A program made the position numbers and the translations under genes. The notes beneath the pieces were generated by a model. It did no database searches. It saw nothing but the letters and a program-made list of their open reading frames with translations, and was not told the origin of the DNA. 64,000 nucleotides of DNA, taken from assembly GCF_017315985.1 (NCBI RefSeq), contig NZ_JAFLVR010000020.1, positions 14,766-78,765 on the forward strand, read 5' to 3'. Origin of the DNA: Candidatus Enterococcus murrayae (GTDB lineage Bacteria > Bacillota > Bacilli > Lactobacillales > Enterococcaceae). Numbering within the stretch: position 1 is the stretch's first letter; each line of letters starts with the position of its first letter. This document shows positions 20,299 to 28,578 of the stretch, one piece after another.

Positions 20299-20712
20299 AT
20301 GGTAAAACATGAAGAAGTAAAAAATGGTGTGATTTTTCCAATCGGAGAAAAAAATGATACCTATGCACAATATTTTATCGGACAAAGCTATTTAGAGACA
20401 TTAGTTGCTGATCCAGCGGTCAATGTCGGTGTTGGCAATGTCACCTTTGAACCTGGCTGCCGCAACAATTGGCACATCCATCATGATGGGTATCAATTAT
20501 TGCTAGTAACTGGAGGAGAAGGCTGGTATCAGGAGGAAGGAAAAGCAGCACAACTCTTGAAAGCCGGAGACGTGATCGTAACCCATGATGGCGTGAAGCA
20601 TTGGCACGGAGCGACCAAAGACAGCTGGTTTGAACATGTAGCCATTACAGCAGGCACACCTGAATGGCTGGAACCAGTAGGTGACGAATGGTACAACAAA
20701 TTAGAACAATAA
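20299..20712 (+). CDS. Cupin-domain protein
   Basis: 137 residues forming one small beta-barrel. The cupin metal motif is seen as NNWHIHHDGYQLLL with G and E downstream, and HDGVKHWHGA supplies the final His. Cupins of this length often sit beside carboxymuconolactone decarboxylase-like proteins, as here, and may handle quinones or peroxides. The reaction cannot be named. It is 25 bp after the flavodoxin with a GGAGGAG site. Confidence 0.85.
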   Translation: MVKHEEVKNGVIFPIGEKNDTYAQYFIGQSYLETLVADPAVNVGVGNVTFEPGCRNNWHIHHDGYQLLLVTGGEGWYQEEGKAAQLLKAGDVIVTHDGVKHWHGATKDSWFEHVAITAGTPEWLEPVGDEWYNKLEQ

Positions 20713-20726
20713 GGAGAGAATAAATC

Positions 20727-21038
20727 ATGAAAAAACAAACAGCTGGAAGAGAACAATTAGGAGAATTCGCACCGCAATTTGCCGCATTAAATGACGATGT
20801 ATTATTTGGCGAGGTTTGGGCAAAAGAGGAGGAGCTTTCTGCTCACGATCGCAGCATGATTACCTGCTCCGCCCTGTTAGCAATGGGGGCACCGCAGCTT
20901 GAAGCACATTTGAAGATCGCCAAAGAAAATGGCGTAACAAAAGAAGAAATCAGCGCGTTGATCACCCATTTAGCCTTTTATGCTGGTTGGCCAAAGGCTT
21001 GGAGTGCTTTTTCAATGGCAAAGGAAATTTTTGACTAA
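20727..21038 (+). CDS. Carboxymuconolactone decarboxylase family protein
   Basis: 103 residues, all helical, of the CMD/AhpD fold: the conserved segment reads DRSMITCSALLAMGAPQLEAHLKIAKENG (described, not fully motif-bound). The AhpD-type CxxC pair is absent; only one Cys remains at that place, so peroxidase-partner activity is unlikely. It lies 14 bp after the cupin gene, and the two are commonly paired. Confidence 0.85.
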   Translation: MKKQTAGREQLGEFAPQFAALNDDVLFGEVWAKEEELSAHDRSMITCSALLAMGAPQLEAHLKIAKENGVTKEEISALITHLAFYAGWPKAWSAFSMAKEIFD

Positions 21039-21069
21039 GGATGTAGACAACAGGAGGAAGTTTGTATTA

Positions 21070-21135
21070 ATGAAGAGCCTTTTGAGTGGACAGATCGCTG
21101 ATGTCGATCGTCCAATGGTTTGGTTATATTTATGA
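21070..21135 (+). CDS. 21-codon leader peptide coupled to the MFS gene
   Basis: A short frame MKSLLSGQIADVDRPMVWLYL begins 12 bases after GGAGG. It ends in TGA, which overlaps the MFS start as ATGA. The MFS gene itself has no good ribosome site, so its translation probably depends on ribosomes ending this frame. The peptide may matter only for coupling. It is also possible that it is the stub of a lost gene. Confidence 0.45.
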   Translation: MKSLLSGQIADVDRPMVWLYL

Positions 21136-22331
21136 ACCGAGTAGCTAAGTCTGCTTTATTGTCCGTTTCATTATTGGTGGTAACAGGAGGTGCGATAGCT
21201 GGAAATATCCCGGCTATCGCCCAAGCTTACCCCGACATCAACGCAACATATATCGAGTTATTAACGACGATTCCGTCATTTTTCATTATCACAACTGTGC
21301 TGATCAGTCCTAAAATCGCACAGGTCATCGGTAAAAAAAGAACGGTCCAATTAGGCATTCTGTTGGTTATTATTTCCGGAGCCATGCCTGCAGCAACCAG
21401 CTCGTTCTTCTCACTCTTTTTAAGCAGACTGCTTTTTGGCATAGGAGTAGGATTGTTTAATCCTTTGCTGTATTCATTAGCCGCCACCTTTTTTAAGGGG
21501 AGGGAGTTAGCTTCAGTGATTGGCCTGCAAAGTGCATTCGAAGGAATCGGAGGGATGCTTTTCACCTTCACTGTCGGTCAATTATTACTAGTGAGCTGGC
21601 GGGTTTCCTTTTTCACCTATTTTCTTGCCATTCCAATTCTGCTCGCTTTTTCCTTTTTTGTTCCTGAAACAGAAACAGCCGCGATTGAAAAGCATCAAGA
21701 CAAAAGAAAACGGCCGCTTACGCCGCAATTTGTCCGATATTTGATTTTGCTGCTGATTACAGTGACTGTCTACATGTCTATCGCGGTAAAGGTGACTGCC
21801 TTCTTTGTAACTAAGGGGATTGGAAATGCGACAGACGGCAGTAATTATCTCGCAATAGTAGGTCTTGGGGCAATGCTGGCAGGGATTCTTTTTGGAAGAA
21901 TCGTTTCAATTCTAAAAAAATGGACCTTGCCAGCGGCTTATCTGCTTTTGGGCTTTTCGCTAATTTTATTAGCATTTTCTACAAATTTAGTGATGGCCGC
22001 CCTGTCAGCAGCTCTATGCGGATTTGGCTTTAGAACATTCATTCCATATATCTTTAACGAGATAAATCAGCAGGCGGAAAATGCAGAACGAAACACGTCG
22101 ATTTTGCTGATTACCTTCAATATTGGTTCGGCCTTTGCGCCAATTTCCATTGCGCTGCTTCAAGGATTGTTACCAGTATTAACAGGCGCTGGATTGTTTG
22201 TTGGAGAAGGAGCTCTGATGATTGCGCTGGCCGTCATTTTGACCATTATGGAGAAAAAGCCCCTCCTGGTGAGTCGTACGAATCATCTTTTCTACAATGA
22301 AAAAAGAAGAACGAAGAGAAATCAAGAGTAG
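21132..22331 (+). CDS. MFS transporter
   Basis: 399 residues with twelve hydrophobic segments. The family motif between segments 2 and 3 is seen as AQVIGKKRTVQLG, with a long central loop near residue 185 (EKHQDKRKRP). It is a likely exporter, perhaps of the compound handled by the flavodoxin-cupin-CMD proteins (inference). ATG 21132 is chosen because it overlaps the stop of a short leader frame; TTG 21120 is the alternative. The last 20 residues are basic and run into a gene scar, so the natural C terminus may have been altered. Confidence 0.83.
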   Translation: MNRVAKSALLSVSLLVVTGGAIAGNIPAIAQAYPDINATYIELLTTIPSFFIITTVLISPKIAQVIGKKRTVQLGILLVIISGAMPAATSSFFSLFLSRLLFGIGVGLFNPLLYSLAATFFKGRELASVIGLQSAFEGIGGMLFTFTVGQLLLVSWRVSFFTYFLAIPILLAFSFFVPETETAAIEKHQDKRKRPLTPQFVRYLILLLITVTVYMSIAVKVTAFFVTKGIGNATDGSNYLAIVGLGAMLAGILFGRIVSILKKWTLPAAYLLLGFSLILLAFSTNLVMAALSAALCGFGFRTFIPYIFNEINQQAENAERNTSILLITFNIGSAFAPISIALLQGLLPVLTGAGLFVGEGALMIALAVILTIMEKKPLLVSRTNHLFYNEKRRTKRNQE

Positions 22332-22433
22332 AAAGATCGTTATCTCACCTGAGGATGCAGCAAGAACAATCCTGTTTGCAATTGAGCAGCCAGCCGAGGT
22401 TTGGATAACTGAAATGAAATGGATGTTCAGCAT
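22297..22433 (+). pseudogene. C-terminal remnant of a short-chain dehydrogenase
   Basis: The frame reads KIVISPEDAARTILFAIEQP followed by AEVWITEM. It matches the end of classical SDR enzymes, where a PEDIA-type helix precedes a QP-x-V-x-I-x-E strand. The Rossmann core and YxxxK are gone, and the 5' end overlaps the MFS gene. After 22418 it reads into unrelated sequence. It is a decay scar, not a working gene. Confidence 0.6.
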
Positions 22434-22574
22434 CGGACTACGGATTACTATCAAAGAATTTCAGCACCTCACAAAGACTTTATCACAATGGAAGGTACTG
22501 GTCATTTGCCATTCATCGATCATTCGAAAGAGTTTTCGAAAATGGTAGTGAAGGCATTGAACAGAATTCATTAG
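22413..22574 (+). pseudogene. C-terminal remnant of an alpha/beta hydrolase
   Basis: In the next frame, 22413-22574 encodes about 53 residues ending in RIH. They contain YYQRISAPHKDFITMEGTGH and LPFIDHSKEF, the typical end of an alpha/beta hydrolase with its catalytic His in GTGHLPF. The nucleophile domain is missing, so a deletion has joined it to the SDR stub. The junction lies near 22413. Confidence 0.65.
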
Positions 22575-22591
22575 GTTTTCTACACTTAAAA

Positions 22592-22625
22592 GCAGGGAGA
22601 GTACTAAGATTTCGACTCTCCCTGC
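22592..22625. terminator. Bidirectional terminator
   Basis: A perfect 11-bp stem, GCAGGGAGAGT with ACTCTCCCTGC and a 12-base loop, flanked by AA and TT. It serves the convergent MFS/scar region and the gene at 22633. Confidence 0.75.
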
Positions 22626-22632
22626 TTGCTTA

Positions 22633-23112
22633 TTATAAATAATGTCGTATTTCTGCCGCTTCTTTCAAGCTTCCTTCGATGATTTGTTTTTTTAGTTTCT
22701 CCAAATCGGAAAAATCAGGCTGCTCTACGATGACCGTATCCAGAACAGTATATTTGGGCATCGCAGCCTTATCTACATTCCATTTTAAATGCTTCAGCTT
22801 ATTCCAATAATCGATTTGCAGGTCGGCATTTTGAGCCATCAGCCAAAGTTCAAATCGCATGTCTTGATGATTCAAAACGATCCCAAAGCGCAGCCCATCA
22901 TTCCTCAGCTGCTGATCAAAGAAGGGAAAGTAGGTATAATCCAAATAGCCGTCCGAAAGATTTCCGACCTTATAATCCGTTGAGTCTATAAAGAAATCCG
23001 TTCGGACACTCCGGATAAATTTCAAAAGACCCGCGTACGCACGACAAACAGGACTGTCCGTGTAAATGGCCTGCTGGTAGATTTTGATATCTTCGGATAA
23101 ATTTGACTCCAT
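22633..23112 (-). CDS. DUF7000-like hypothetical protein
   Basis: 159 residues, cytosolic and without a signal. The pattern GYLDYTYFPFFDQQLRNDGL followed by RFGIVLNHQDMRFELWL resembles small proteins grouped as DUF7000; this is recognition from memory and not certain. The function is unknown. AAGGAGG precedes the ATG. A small membrane-protein gene lies just upstream in the same direction and may share the transcript. Confidence 0.6.
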   Translation of the reverse strand: MESNLSEDIKIYQQAIYTDSPVCRAYAGLLKFIRSVRTDFFIDSTDYKVGNLSDGYLDYTYFPFFDQQLRNDGLRFGIVLNHQDMRFELWLMAQNADLQIDYWNKLKHLKWNVDKAAMPKYTVLDTVIVEQPDFSDLEKLKKQIIEGSLKEAAEIRHYL

Positions 23113-23147
23113 GGAAAAACCTCCTTATTTGAGTGGACTGATCAGGC

Positions 23148-23321
23148 TTATTTTTTGCGAAATTGTTGGATCAAAAAAACAAAAATAAAGAAAAATAGCG
23201 CCTCCCAAAGAGTCGTCGTCCAACTGTATCTCGGGCTGATACCGAAAGTTAGATTTCCTATATTGGAAATAAGCAGATAAACCAGTGTGACTAAGAAAGA
23301 GTTTCGTAATCTACGCATCAT
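23148..23321 (-). CDS. Small membrane protein
   Basis: 57 residues from ATG 23321, eight bases after GGAGGG; the GTG at 23330 lies within that site. Two hydrophobic stretches (about 10-30 and 38-52) and a basic tail QQFRKK suggest a two-pass membrane protein. I do not recognise a family. Confidence 0.5.
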   Translation of the reverse strand: MMRRLRNSFLVTLVYLLISNIGNLTFGISPRYSWTTTLWEALFFFIFVFLIQQFRKK

Positions 23322-23395
23322 AAAAAACACCCTCCATTCTACCTAAAAGTATAAACGAGGAGGCTCCATGCGTCCAATATTGTATGGGACGAGTA

Positions 23396-23545
23396 TTATT
23401 TCTGATTTTTCCTTCTAGCAAAAGTGCCAGAGGCCCCTAGAGCGACCCCGATCGCCAAGCCGATGGCCAAGTTGTCCATAAGAAGGCCAAAAACCAACCC
23501 TAAGGACAATCCAATCGCCAGTGAGCTCCCATCATCCTTTTTCAT
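23396..23545 (-). CDS. 49-residue glycine-zipper membrane protein
   Basis: The frame encodes MKKDDGSSLAIGLSLGLVFG, then LLMDNLAIGLAIGVALGASG and a basic end ARRKNQK. The repeated G-x3-G spacing in one or two hydrophobic segments is typical of small glycine-zipper membrane proteins. The ribosome site is weak (GGGG). The biased, well-ordered composition makes it more than a chance frame, but expression is unproven. Confidence 0.5.
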   Translation of the reverse strand: MKKDDGSSLAIGLSLGLVFGLLMDNLAIGLAIGVALGASGTFARRKNQK

Positions 23546-23687
23546 TTTTATTGCCCCATTTCCTGATTTCATTAAGCATACTAATCAGCTGTCTTTATTG
23601 TAACGGATAAACAATGGAAAAAATAGGCAGCTAAAAAAATCAAATGTTCCATTTTTAATTTATCACAATTTTTCTGGCTAATTCGTC

Positions 23688-23746
23688 TATAATAAACGAA
23701 TCACTAAGAACAAAAAACTTCCACTTTTGTGGGAGTTTTTTGTTTC
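23688..23746 (+). terminator. Promoter-like TATAAT followed by a terminator
   Basis: A TATAAT lies at 23688-23693. AAAACTTCCAC with GTGGGAGTTTT, a TTTT loop and T-run lie at 23712-23746. The hairpin is a clear terminator. With the -10 just before it, a very short transcript or an attenuator is possible. The remaining sequence to 23998 shows only a TATACT-like -10 near 23968 before the regulator gene. Confidence 0.55.
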
Positions 23747-23998
23747 GCTAAATAATAGCAGAGATCGTTTTCCTTTCGTTTATCCATCAGCAAAATGGCC
23801 GCTTTTCCTTTTGTAAATGAACATTCGATAGCGCTTGAAGATCAATTAAAATAACAGGAAATTGAGAGATGGAATATTTGGATAAATGGAACGATTTTAG
23901 GTTGCGCTTACATTGTTGCCAAAAAAGATTGCAAGAATCTCTACTTATCAAGAAAAATAAAGGGTTATATACTCACCTTAGACGAGAGGAAGATATAG

Positions 23999-26068
23999 AT
24001 GAAAGATCGAACAGTAAAAATATTGCGGATTTTTATAACTTCTGATTATCCAGTCACACTTGTCAAACTGGAGGAAGAATTTCATACCAGTGCGCGAACG
24101 ATTCGAAATGAATTACGGGAAATCAATCAATTTTTAGCTGCCGAAAAGATTCCAGAAATCAAAAATCTTCGAAAAAGAGGCTATCAATTAATCCTGAGCT
24201 CAGAAGAAAAGAAGGCCTTATTAAAACAGATCGATTTAGTCAATGATGAACGCTACTTGGATCGTGAAAGCCGAATTTTTGATTTGATTCTTTCCTTTTC
24301 GCTAGGAAAAAAGGCGACCTTTCTTTATCAAAAGGAGGAAGAATACCAAATCTCTAAAAGTTCATTGGATGAGGATATGCGTCGAGTCAGGAATATTTTA
24401 ACCGAATATGGCATTGAGGTTTTAAGTGTACCGAAGCAGGGAATCATCCTGCAGGGGGCGGAACGATCGATTCGAACGATGATCTATGACATCATCAACA
24501 ATTCAGTTGGCGTGATTGCGCCTCAAGGTGAGCAGGAATATTCCATCAATCGGACGATTTTAAACCACTATATTCCACAGCATTTATTGAAAAAACTAGA
24601 TCAGCTCTACGTGGAGTCGATGGCTTCAATGGAGGACGCAATTTATCGAAATCAGCTGCTGGTATTTACAGCAGTATGGCTGAGCCGGTATCTACGAGAA
24701 GATTTGATCGCCAGCTCGGCTTGGGAGGCTGCGGATACCCCTCAAAGCGATATTCGTGATTTTGTGACAGCGATCTGTGAGGCGTTTCAACTATCACCGC
24801 CGGAAGTCGAAATCAAATACATTGTTTTCATGTTGAATACCTTTAACTCAAGAGATATGAATAATTCGATCGAATGGGTTCAGGCACAGCTTCTTTCGAT
24901 ACAACTGATGCAGTTTGTTGAAGCAAAAACGAAGATTCCCTTTTCGAGAAAAGAGGAGATGCTGCAAGAAGGTCTGTACAAGCATCTCGTTGGTCTGATC
25001 AATCGAGTGAAGAGTGATATTCAAATCGTCAATCCATTGAAGGAAAATATCAAAAAGAATTATGGCAATATTTATTCCGCCATTCATCAATTCACCCCCT
25101 CGATCGAGCAGGTGACCGGCAAGCAAATAACAGAAGATGAGATTGCTTTTCTCACGATTCATTTTTCCACCTCTGTCAGTGCGATCAATCAGGATCTGCA
25201 TTACATCTATAAAGCGGTAGTCATTTGCAACCACGGAGTTGCGACCGGCAAGCTGCTGTCGGAAAACCTGAAGGAGCTCTTTAATATTGAGGTTCTGGCT
25301 GTACTGAGCTCGAGAGAAGTGGACTTGATCGAAAAGCTAGATGTGGATTTGATATTCAGTACAGTAGCGATTGATTACCTGCAAAAGCCTGTGTTGGAGC
25401 TGGAGCCGATCATCAAGGAAGAAAGTAAAAAAAGAATCACCAGCTTCTTGAATGAGAATCAGAAGCTCAAGCGGCTAGTCAATAACGAGGATTCCACACA
25501 ATTGTTCTACGCGCTGATCGATACCATTGAAAAAAGCGGCGGCGAGGTGTCAGGAGATATTTATAAAGAATTGGAAACGCTTTTTGACAAAAATCAATTA
25601 ACGATAAACAAGAAGGAGATTCAGCCGATGTTAGAAGACGTACTAAAGGACAGCAATATTTTATTGAATGAGAAGGTAAACACTTGGGAGGAATCGATTC
25701 GCAGGGTTTCCGAACCATTAGTAAATGAAAAGGTGATCGAGCCTCGGTATGTGACCGCCATGATCAACTCGGTAAAAGAATACGGTCCTTATATCGTGAT
25801 CGGCAAATACATCGCATTGGCACATGCGCGTCCTGAGGATGGCGTCAATCAGCTAGGGATCAGCGTGGCAACGATCAACGAGCCTATCGAATTTGGCAAC
25901 GAAGAGAACGATCCGGTAAAAATTATTTTTTGCTTAGCAGCCATCGATGCCTATTCTCACTTAAATATTATGAGAAGCCTGATCGAATTGATCAATGATG
26001 AAGCCAAGGTAGATCGTTTGAGTCGCGAAACAGATATCGAACGGTTCAAGGAAATCTTATTTAGTTAG
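23999..26068 (+). CDS. PRD-containing transcriptional activator, MtlR/LicR type, with EIIB and EIIA domains
   Basis: 689 residues. In order: N-terminal helix-turn-helix domains (1-110), two PRD domains (about 175-390), a galactitol-type EIIB-like domain with VVICNHGVATGKLL near residue 410 (His replaces the usual Cys position context), and a fructose-type EIIA domain (about 540-689) with the phospho-His in ALAHARPEDG. Such proteins read PTS phosphorylation state and activate the neighbouring permease operon. The EIIA domain may also supply phosphate transfer, since the operon has EIIB and EIIC but no separate EIIA (inference). Confidence 0.9.
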   Translation: MKDRTVKILRIFITSDYPVTLVKLEEEFHTSARTIRNELREINQFLAAEKIPEIKNLRKRGYQLILSSEEKKALLKQIDLVNDERYLDRESRIFDLILSFSLGKKATFLYQKEEEYQISKSSLDEDMRRVRNILTEYGIEVLSVPKQGIILQGAERSIRTMIYDIINNSVGVIAPQGEQEYSINRTILNHYIPQHLLKKLDQLYVESMASMEDAIYRNQLLVFTAVWLSRYLREDLIASSAWEAADTPQSDIRDFVTAICEAFQLSPPEVEIKYIVFMLNTFNSRDMNNSIEWVQAQLLSIQLMQFVEAKTKIPFSRKEEMLQEGLYKHLVGLINRVKSDIQIVNPLKENIKKNYGNIYSAIHQFTPSIEQVTGKQITEDEIAFLTIHFSTSVSAINQDLHYIYKAVVICNHGVATGKLLSENLKELFNIEVLAVLSSREVDLIEKLDVDLIFSTVAIDYLQKPVLELEPIIKEESKKRITSFLNENQKLKRLVNNEDSTQLFYALIDTIEKSGGEVSGDIYKELETLFDKNQLTINKKEIQPMLEDVLKDSNILLNEKVNTWEESIRRVSEPLVNEKVIEPRYVTAMINSVKEYGPYIVIGKYIALAHARPEDGVNQLGISVATINEPIEFGNEENDPVKIIFCLAAIDAYSHLNIMRSLIELINDEAKVDRLSRETDIERFKEILFS

Positions 26069-26117
26069 GGAATTATGTTTTTACTATAAATAAAAAACAG
26101 AAATGGAGAGAAAAAAG

Positions 26118-26426
26118 ATGGGAAAACAGGTATCAATTTTATTCGTATGCGGGGCAGGGCTAGGAAGCAGTTTCGCTGCTCAAATGGCAGCGGAGGACGT
26201 GCTGAATGCACATGGCGTTGATGCAAAATTGGATCATGTAGATATTTCTACAGCGGCATCGTCACAATCTGACATTATTATCACAGCACAAAATTTCAAG
26301 TCGCAGTTTGAAAAATTTTCGATTGATGAAGAGAAAACCGCCATCGTTTATTTAAAAAATATCGTCTCAAAACCAGAAATCGAGGAAAAGCTTTTACCAA
26401 TCTTAGAGTCAAAAGGCGCGTTGTAA
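26118..26426 (+). CDS. PTS EIIB, ascorbate (SgaB/UlaB) family
   Basis: 102 residues from ATG 26118, set after GGAGAG; the ATG at 26103 lies before that site. The phosphorylated Cys11 sits in ILFVCGAGLGSSF. The length and layout match UlaB-type EIIB subunits. It takes phosphate from an EIIA, perhaps the one fused to the upstream regulator, and passes it to sugar bound by the EIIC at 27278. It is separated from that EIIC by 850 bp of tandem repeats, which is unusual inside a PTS operon. Confidence 0.87.
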   Translation: MGKQVSILFVCGAGLGSSFAAQMAAEDVLNAHGVDAKLDHVDISTAASSQSDIIITAQNFKSQFEKFSIDEEKTAIVYLKNIVSKPEIEEKLLPILESKGAL

Positions 26427-26431
26427 AAAAC

Positions 26432-27261
26432 AATAAGGATGCCAGTTTGCCAGTTTTACTTCTTGCTTCAGCAAGTTAGTAAAATGGTATGCGCAACGAC
26501 AATCAGATTCATTTTTCATATTTTCGAAAAATGATTTCTAAAATAGGAGTTAGCCTTTGTCTGAGTGCATTATGTAGAAATGGTATGTCAGCATGAACAT
26601 CAGACTCATTTTTCGGTTTATGAAAAATGAATACACTAATATGAATAAGGATGCCAGTTCTACTCTTCGCAGTTAACACAATGAAAAGAGACAAAACACA
26701 AAAATTAACCCACTAGAACAGAGCACCTAGTGGAATGGTATACGGCATGAAAATCAAATTCATTTTTCGGTTTATGAAAAATGAATACACTAATATGAAT
26801 AAGGATGCCAGTTCCACTCTTCGCAGTTATCACAATGAAAAGAGATAAACCGCAAGAATTAACCCACTAGAACAGTGCATCTAGTGGAATGGTATACGGC
26901 ATGAAAATCGAACTCATTTTTCGGTTTATGAAAAATGAATACACTAATATGAATAAGGATGCCAGTTCCACTTTTCACAGTTAGCAAAGGGGAGCGAAAC
27001 AGAACACAAAAAAGTATCCCACTAGAACAGAGCACCTAGTGGAATGGTATACGGCATGAAAATCAAACTCATTTTTCGAATTTTGAAAAATGAATACATT
27101 AATATGAATAAGGATGCCAGTTCCACTCTTCACAGTTAACACAGTGAAAAGAGACAAACCGCAAGAATTATCCCACTAAAAAAGTGCACCTAGTGGAATG
27201 GTATACGGCATGAAAATCAAACTCATTTTTCGGTTTGTGAAAAATGAATACATTAATATGA
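26432..27261 (+). repeat. Tandem array of five structured PTS-leader units (array 1)
   Basis: Units start with AATAAGGATGCCAG at 26432, 26644, 26798, 26952 and 27107; lengths are 212, 154, 154, 155 and 155. Each holds a TCTTC/GAAAAGA-type hairpin in most copies, CCACTAG with CTAGTGG, then AATGGTATACGGCATGAAAA, then CATTTTTC with GAAAAATG. Unit 1 is a divergent double copy. The last unit ends in AATAAGGAG, which is the ribosome site of the EIIC gene. Loops vary but arms are kept, so selection acts on structure. I do not recognise the element. It has no coding frame on either strand that looks real. Confidence 0.85.
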
Positions 27262-27277
27262 ATAAGGAGCGAAACAA

Positions 27278-28561
27278 ATGGGAATTGTTAATTTCATCAT
27301 CGAGAATATTTTAACACAGGCGTCGATCACGATCGCTTTGATCGCGATGCTAGGGCTATGCTTGCAGAAAAAATCAGCTGGACAAGTTATATCAGGTACG
27401 CTGAAAACTTTACTTGGCTTCCAAGTATTGAGTGCCGGTTCCAGCATTATTGTCGGCAGCTTGACTTATTTTGGCGAGATCTTTACTGCTGGTTTCCACA
27501 TGCAGGGGATCATTCCTTCAATCGAAGCAATCAACGGACAAGCGATGAATGAGTTGGGCTTAGGCCGTGACATCGCACTGACTTTTCTAGGTATTTTTAT
27601 TGTTAATATTCTGATTGCTCGTTTTACGAAATGGAAATACATTTTCTTAACGGGTCAAGCGATTCTTTGGATGGCAACGATGACGACTGTTTTTGGTTAT
27701 TTTTCTGGATTAAGAGGACTAGTGCTGATCGTTGTTGGAAGTATCGTCGGAGCGATTTTTGCTGTTGCGATGCCGGCGATCGCTCAACCGATTATTCGAA
27801 AAATTACCGGATCTGACGATATTGCTTTAGGACACTTCTGTACGATTGGTTATATGTTTGAAGCAGGTGTTGCATACATCTTTGGTGAACGCGGTGAGAA
27901 CAAAAAATCAATCGAAGACATCAATTTGCCAAAATCCTTTGAGTTTTTACAGGACACATATTTGTCAGTCATGGTCGTGATGGTTCCGTTATATATCATC
28001 ACTGCGGCTTTTGCTGGTCAAGGCGTCGGTGATCACGGAGCGCAACACTATCTGATGTTTGCTTTCCTACAGGCCATTCAATTTGTTGTCGGCGTTTATG
28101 TGCTGTTATCAGGTGTACGTCTGTTGCTAGGTGAAATCGTACCGGCATTCCGCGGAATCGCCATGAAGCTTGTACCAAATGCGATTCCTGCATTGGACTG
28201 CCCTGTATTTTTCCCATATTCACCAAATGCCGTAATTCTAGGATTCATTACAACGACGATCGGAACGATCATCGCCATGTTCGTCCTGCCGACTTTTGGA
28301 TTAGCGATGATTTTACCAGGTATGCTGACAAATTTCTTTGCGGGAGGAACAGCAGGGATTTTCGGAAACGCGACTGGGGGACGAAGAGGAGCCATCATTG
28401 GCGGGATCGCCCACGGCTTCTTTATCACCTTATTGCCAGCGCTTTTAGTAACGATCTTCAATCAAATGGGCTTTATCAATGCCACTGCAACTGACGTAGA
28501 TACTGTTACAGCAGCCTTGTTATACGCTTGGATTCTTAGTCCAATCTTGAAAATGTTCTAA
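27278..28561 (+). CDS. PTS EIIC, ascorbate (UlaA/SgaT) family
   Basis: 427 residues with about eleven hydrophobic segments, of the UlaA fold; the stretch ALDCPVFFPYSPNAVILGF near residue 310 and FGNATGGRRGA near 365 are typical. It transports and helps phosphorylate a sugar acid or related compound. AAGGAG, the end of the repeat array, sets the start. Downstream genes (aldolase, P-loop kinase) differ from the classic ascorbate operon, so the substrate may not be ascorbate. Confidence 0.88.
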   Translation: MGIVNFIIENILTQASITIALIAMLGLCLQKKSAGQVISGTLKTLLGFQVLSAGSSIIVGSLTYFGEIFTAGFHMQGIIPSIEAINGQAMNELGLGRDIALTFLGIFIVNILIARFTKWKYIFLTGQAILWMATMTTVFGYFSGLRGLVLIVVGSIVGAIFAVAMPAIAQPIIRKITGSDDIALGHFCTIGYMFEAGVAYIFGERGENKKSIEDINLPKSFEFLQDTYLSVMVVMVPLYIITAAFAGQGVGDHGAQHYLMFAFLQAIQFVVGVYVLLSGVRLLLGEIVPAFRGIAMKLVPNAIPALDCPVFFPYSPNAVILGFITTTIGTIIAMFVLPTFGLAMILPGMLTNFFAGGTAGIFGNATGGRRGAIIGGIAHGFFITLLPALLVTIFNQMGFINATATDVDTVTAALLYAWILSPILKMF

Positions 28562-28578
28562 AATTAGGAGGTTTCAAC

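Noticed and set aside
21120-21131. TTG start for the MFS transporter
   Set aside because: It has no ribosome site, while ATG 21132 is coupled to a leader frame with GGAGG.
26509-26694. 61-codon minus-strand frame inside array 1
   Set aside because: It lies wholly in repeat DNA, has no ribosome site, and a similar frame at 56149-56364 reappears only because the repeats do.
26432-27261. CRISPR array
   Set aside because: The repeats are about 155 bp and abut directly with no unique spacers, no cas genes lie near, and the units are palindrome-rich leaders ending in a ribosome site.
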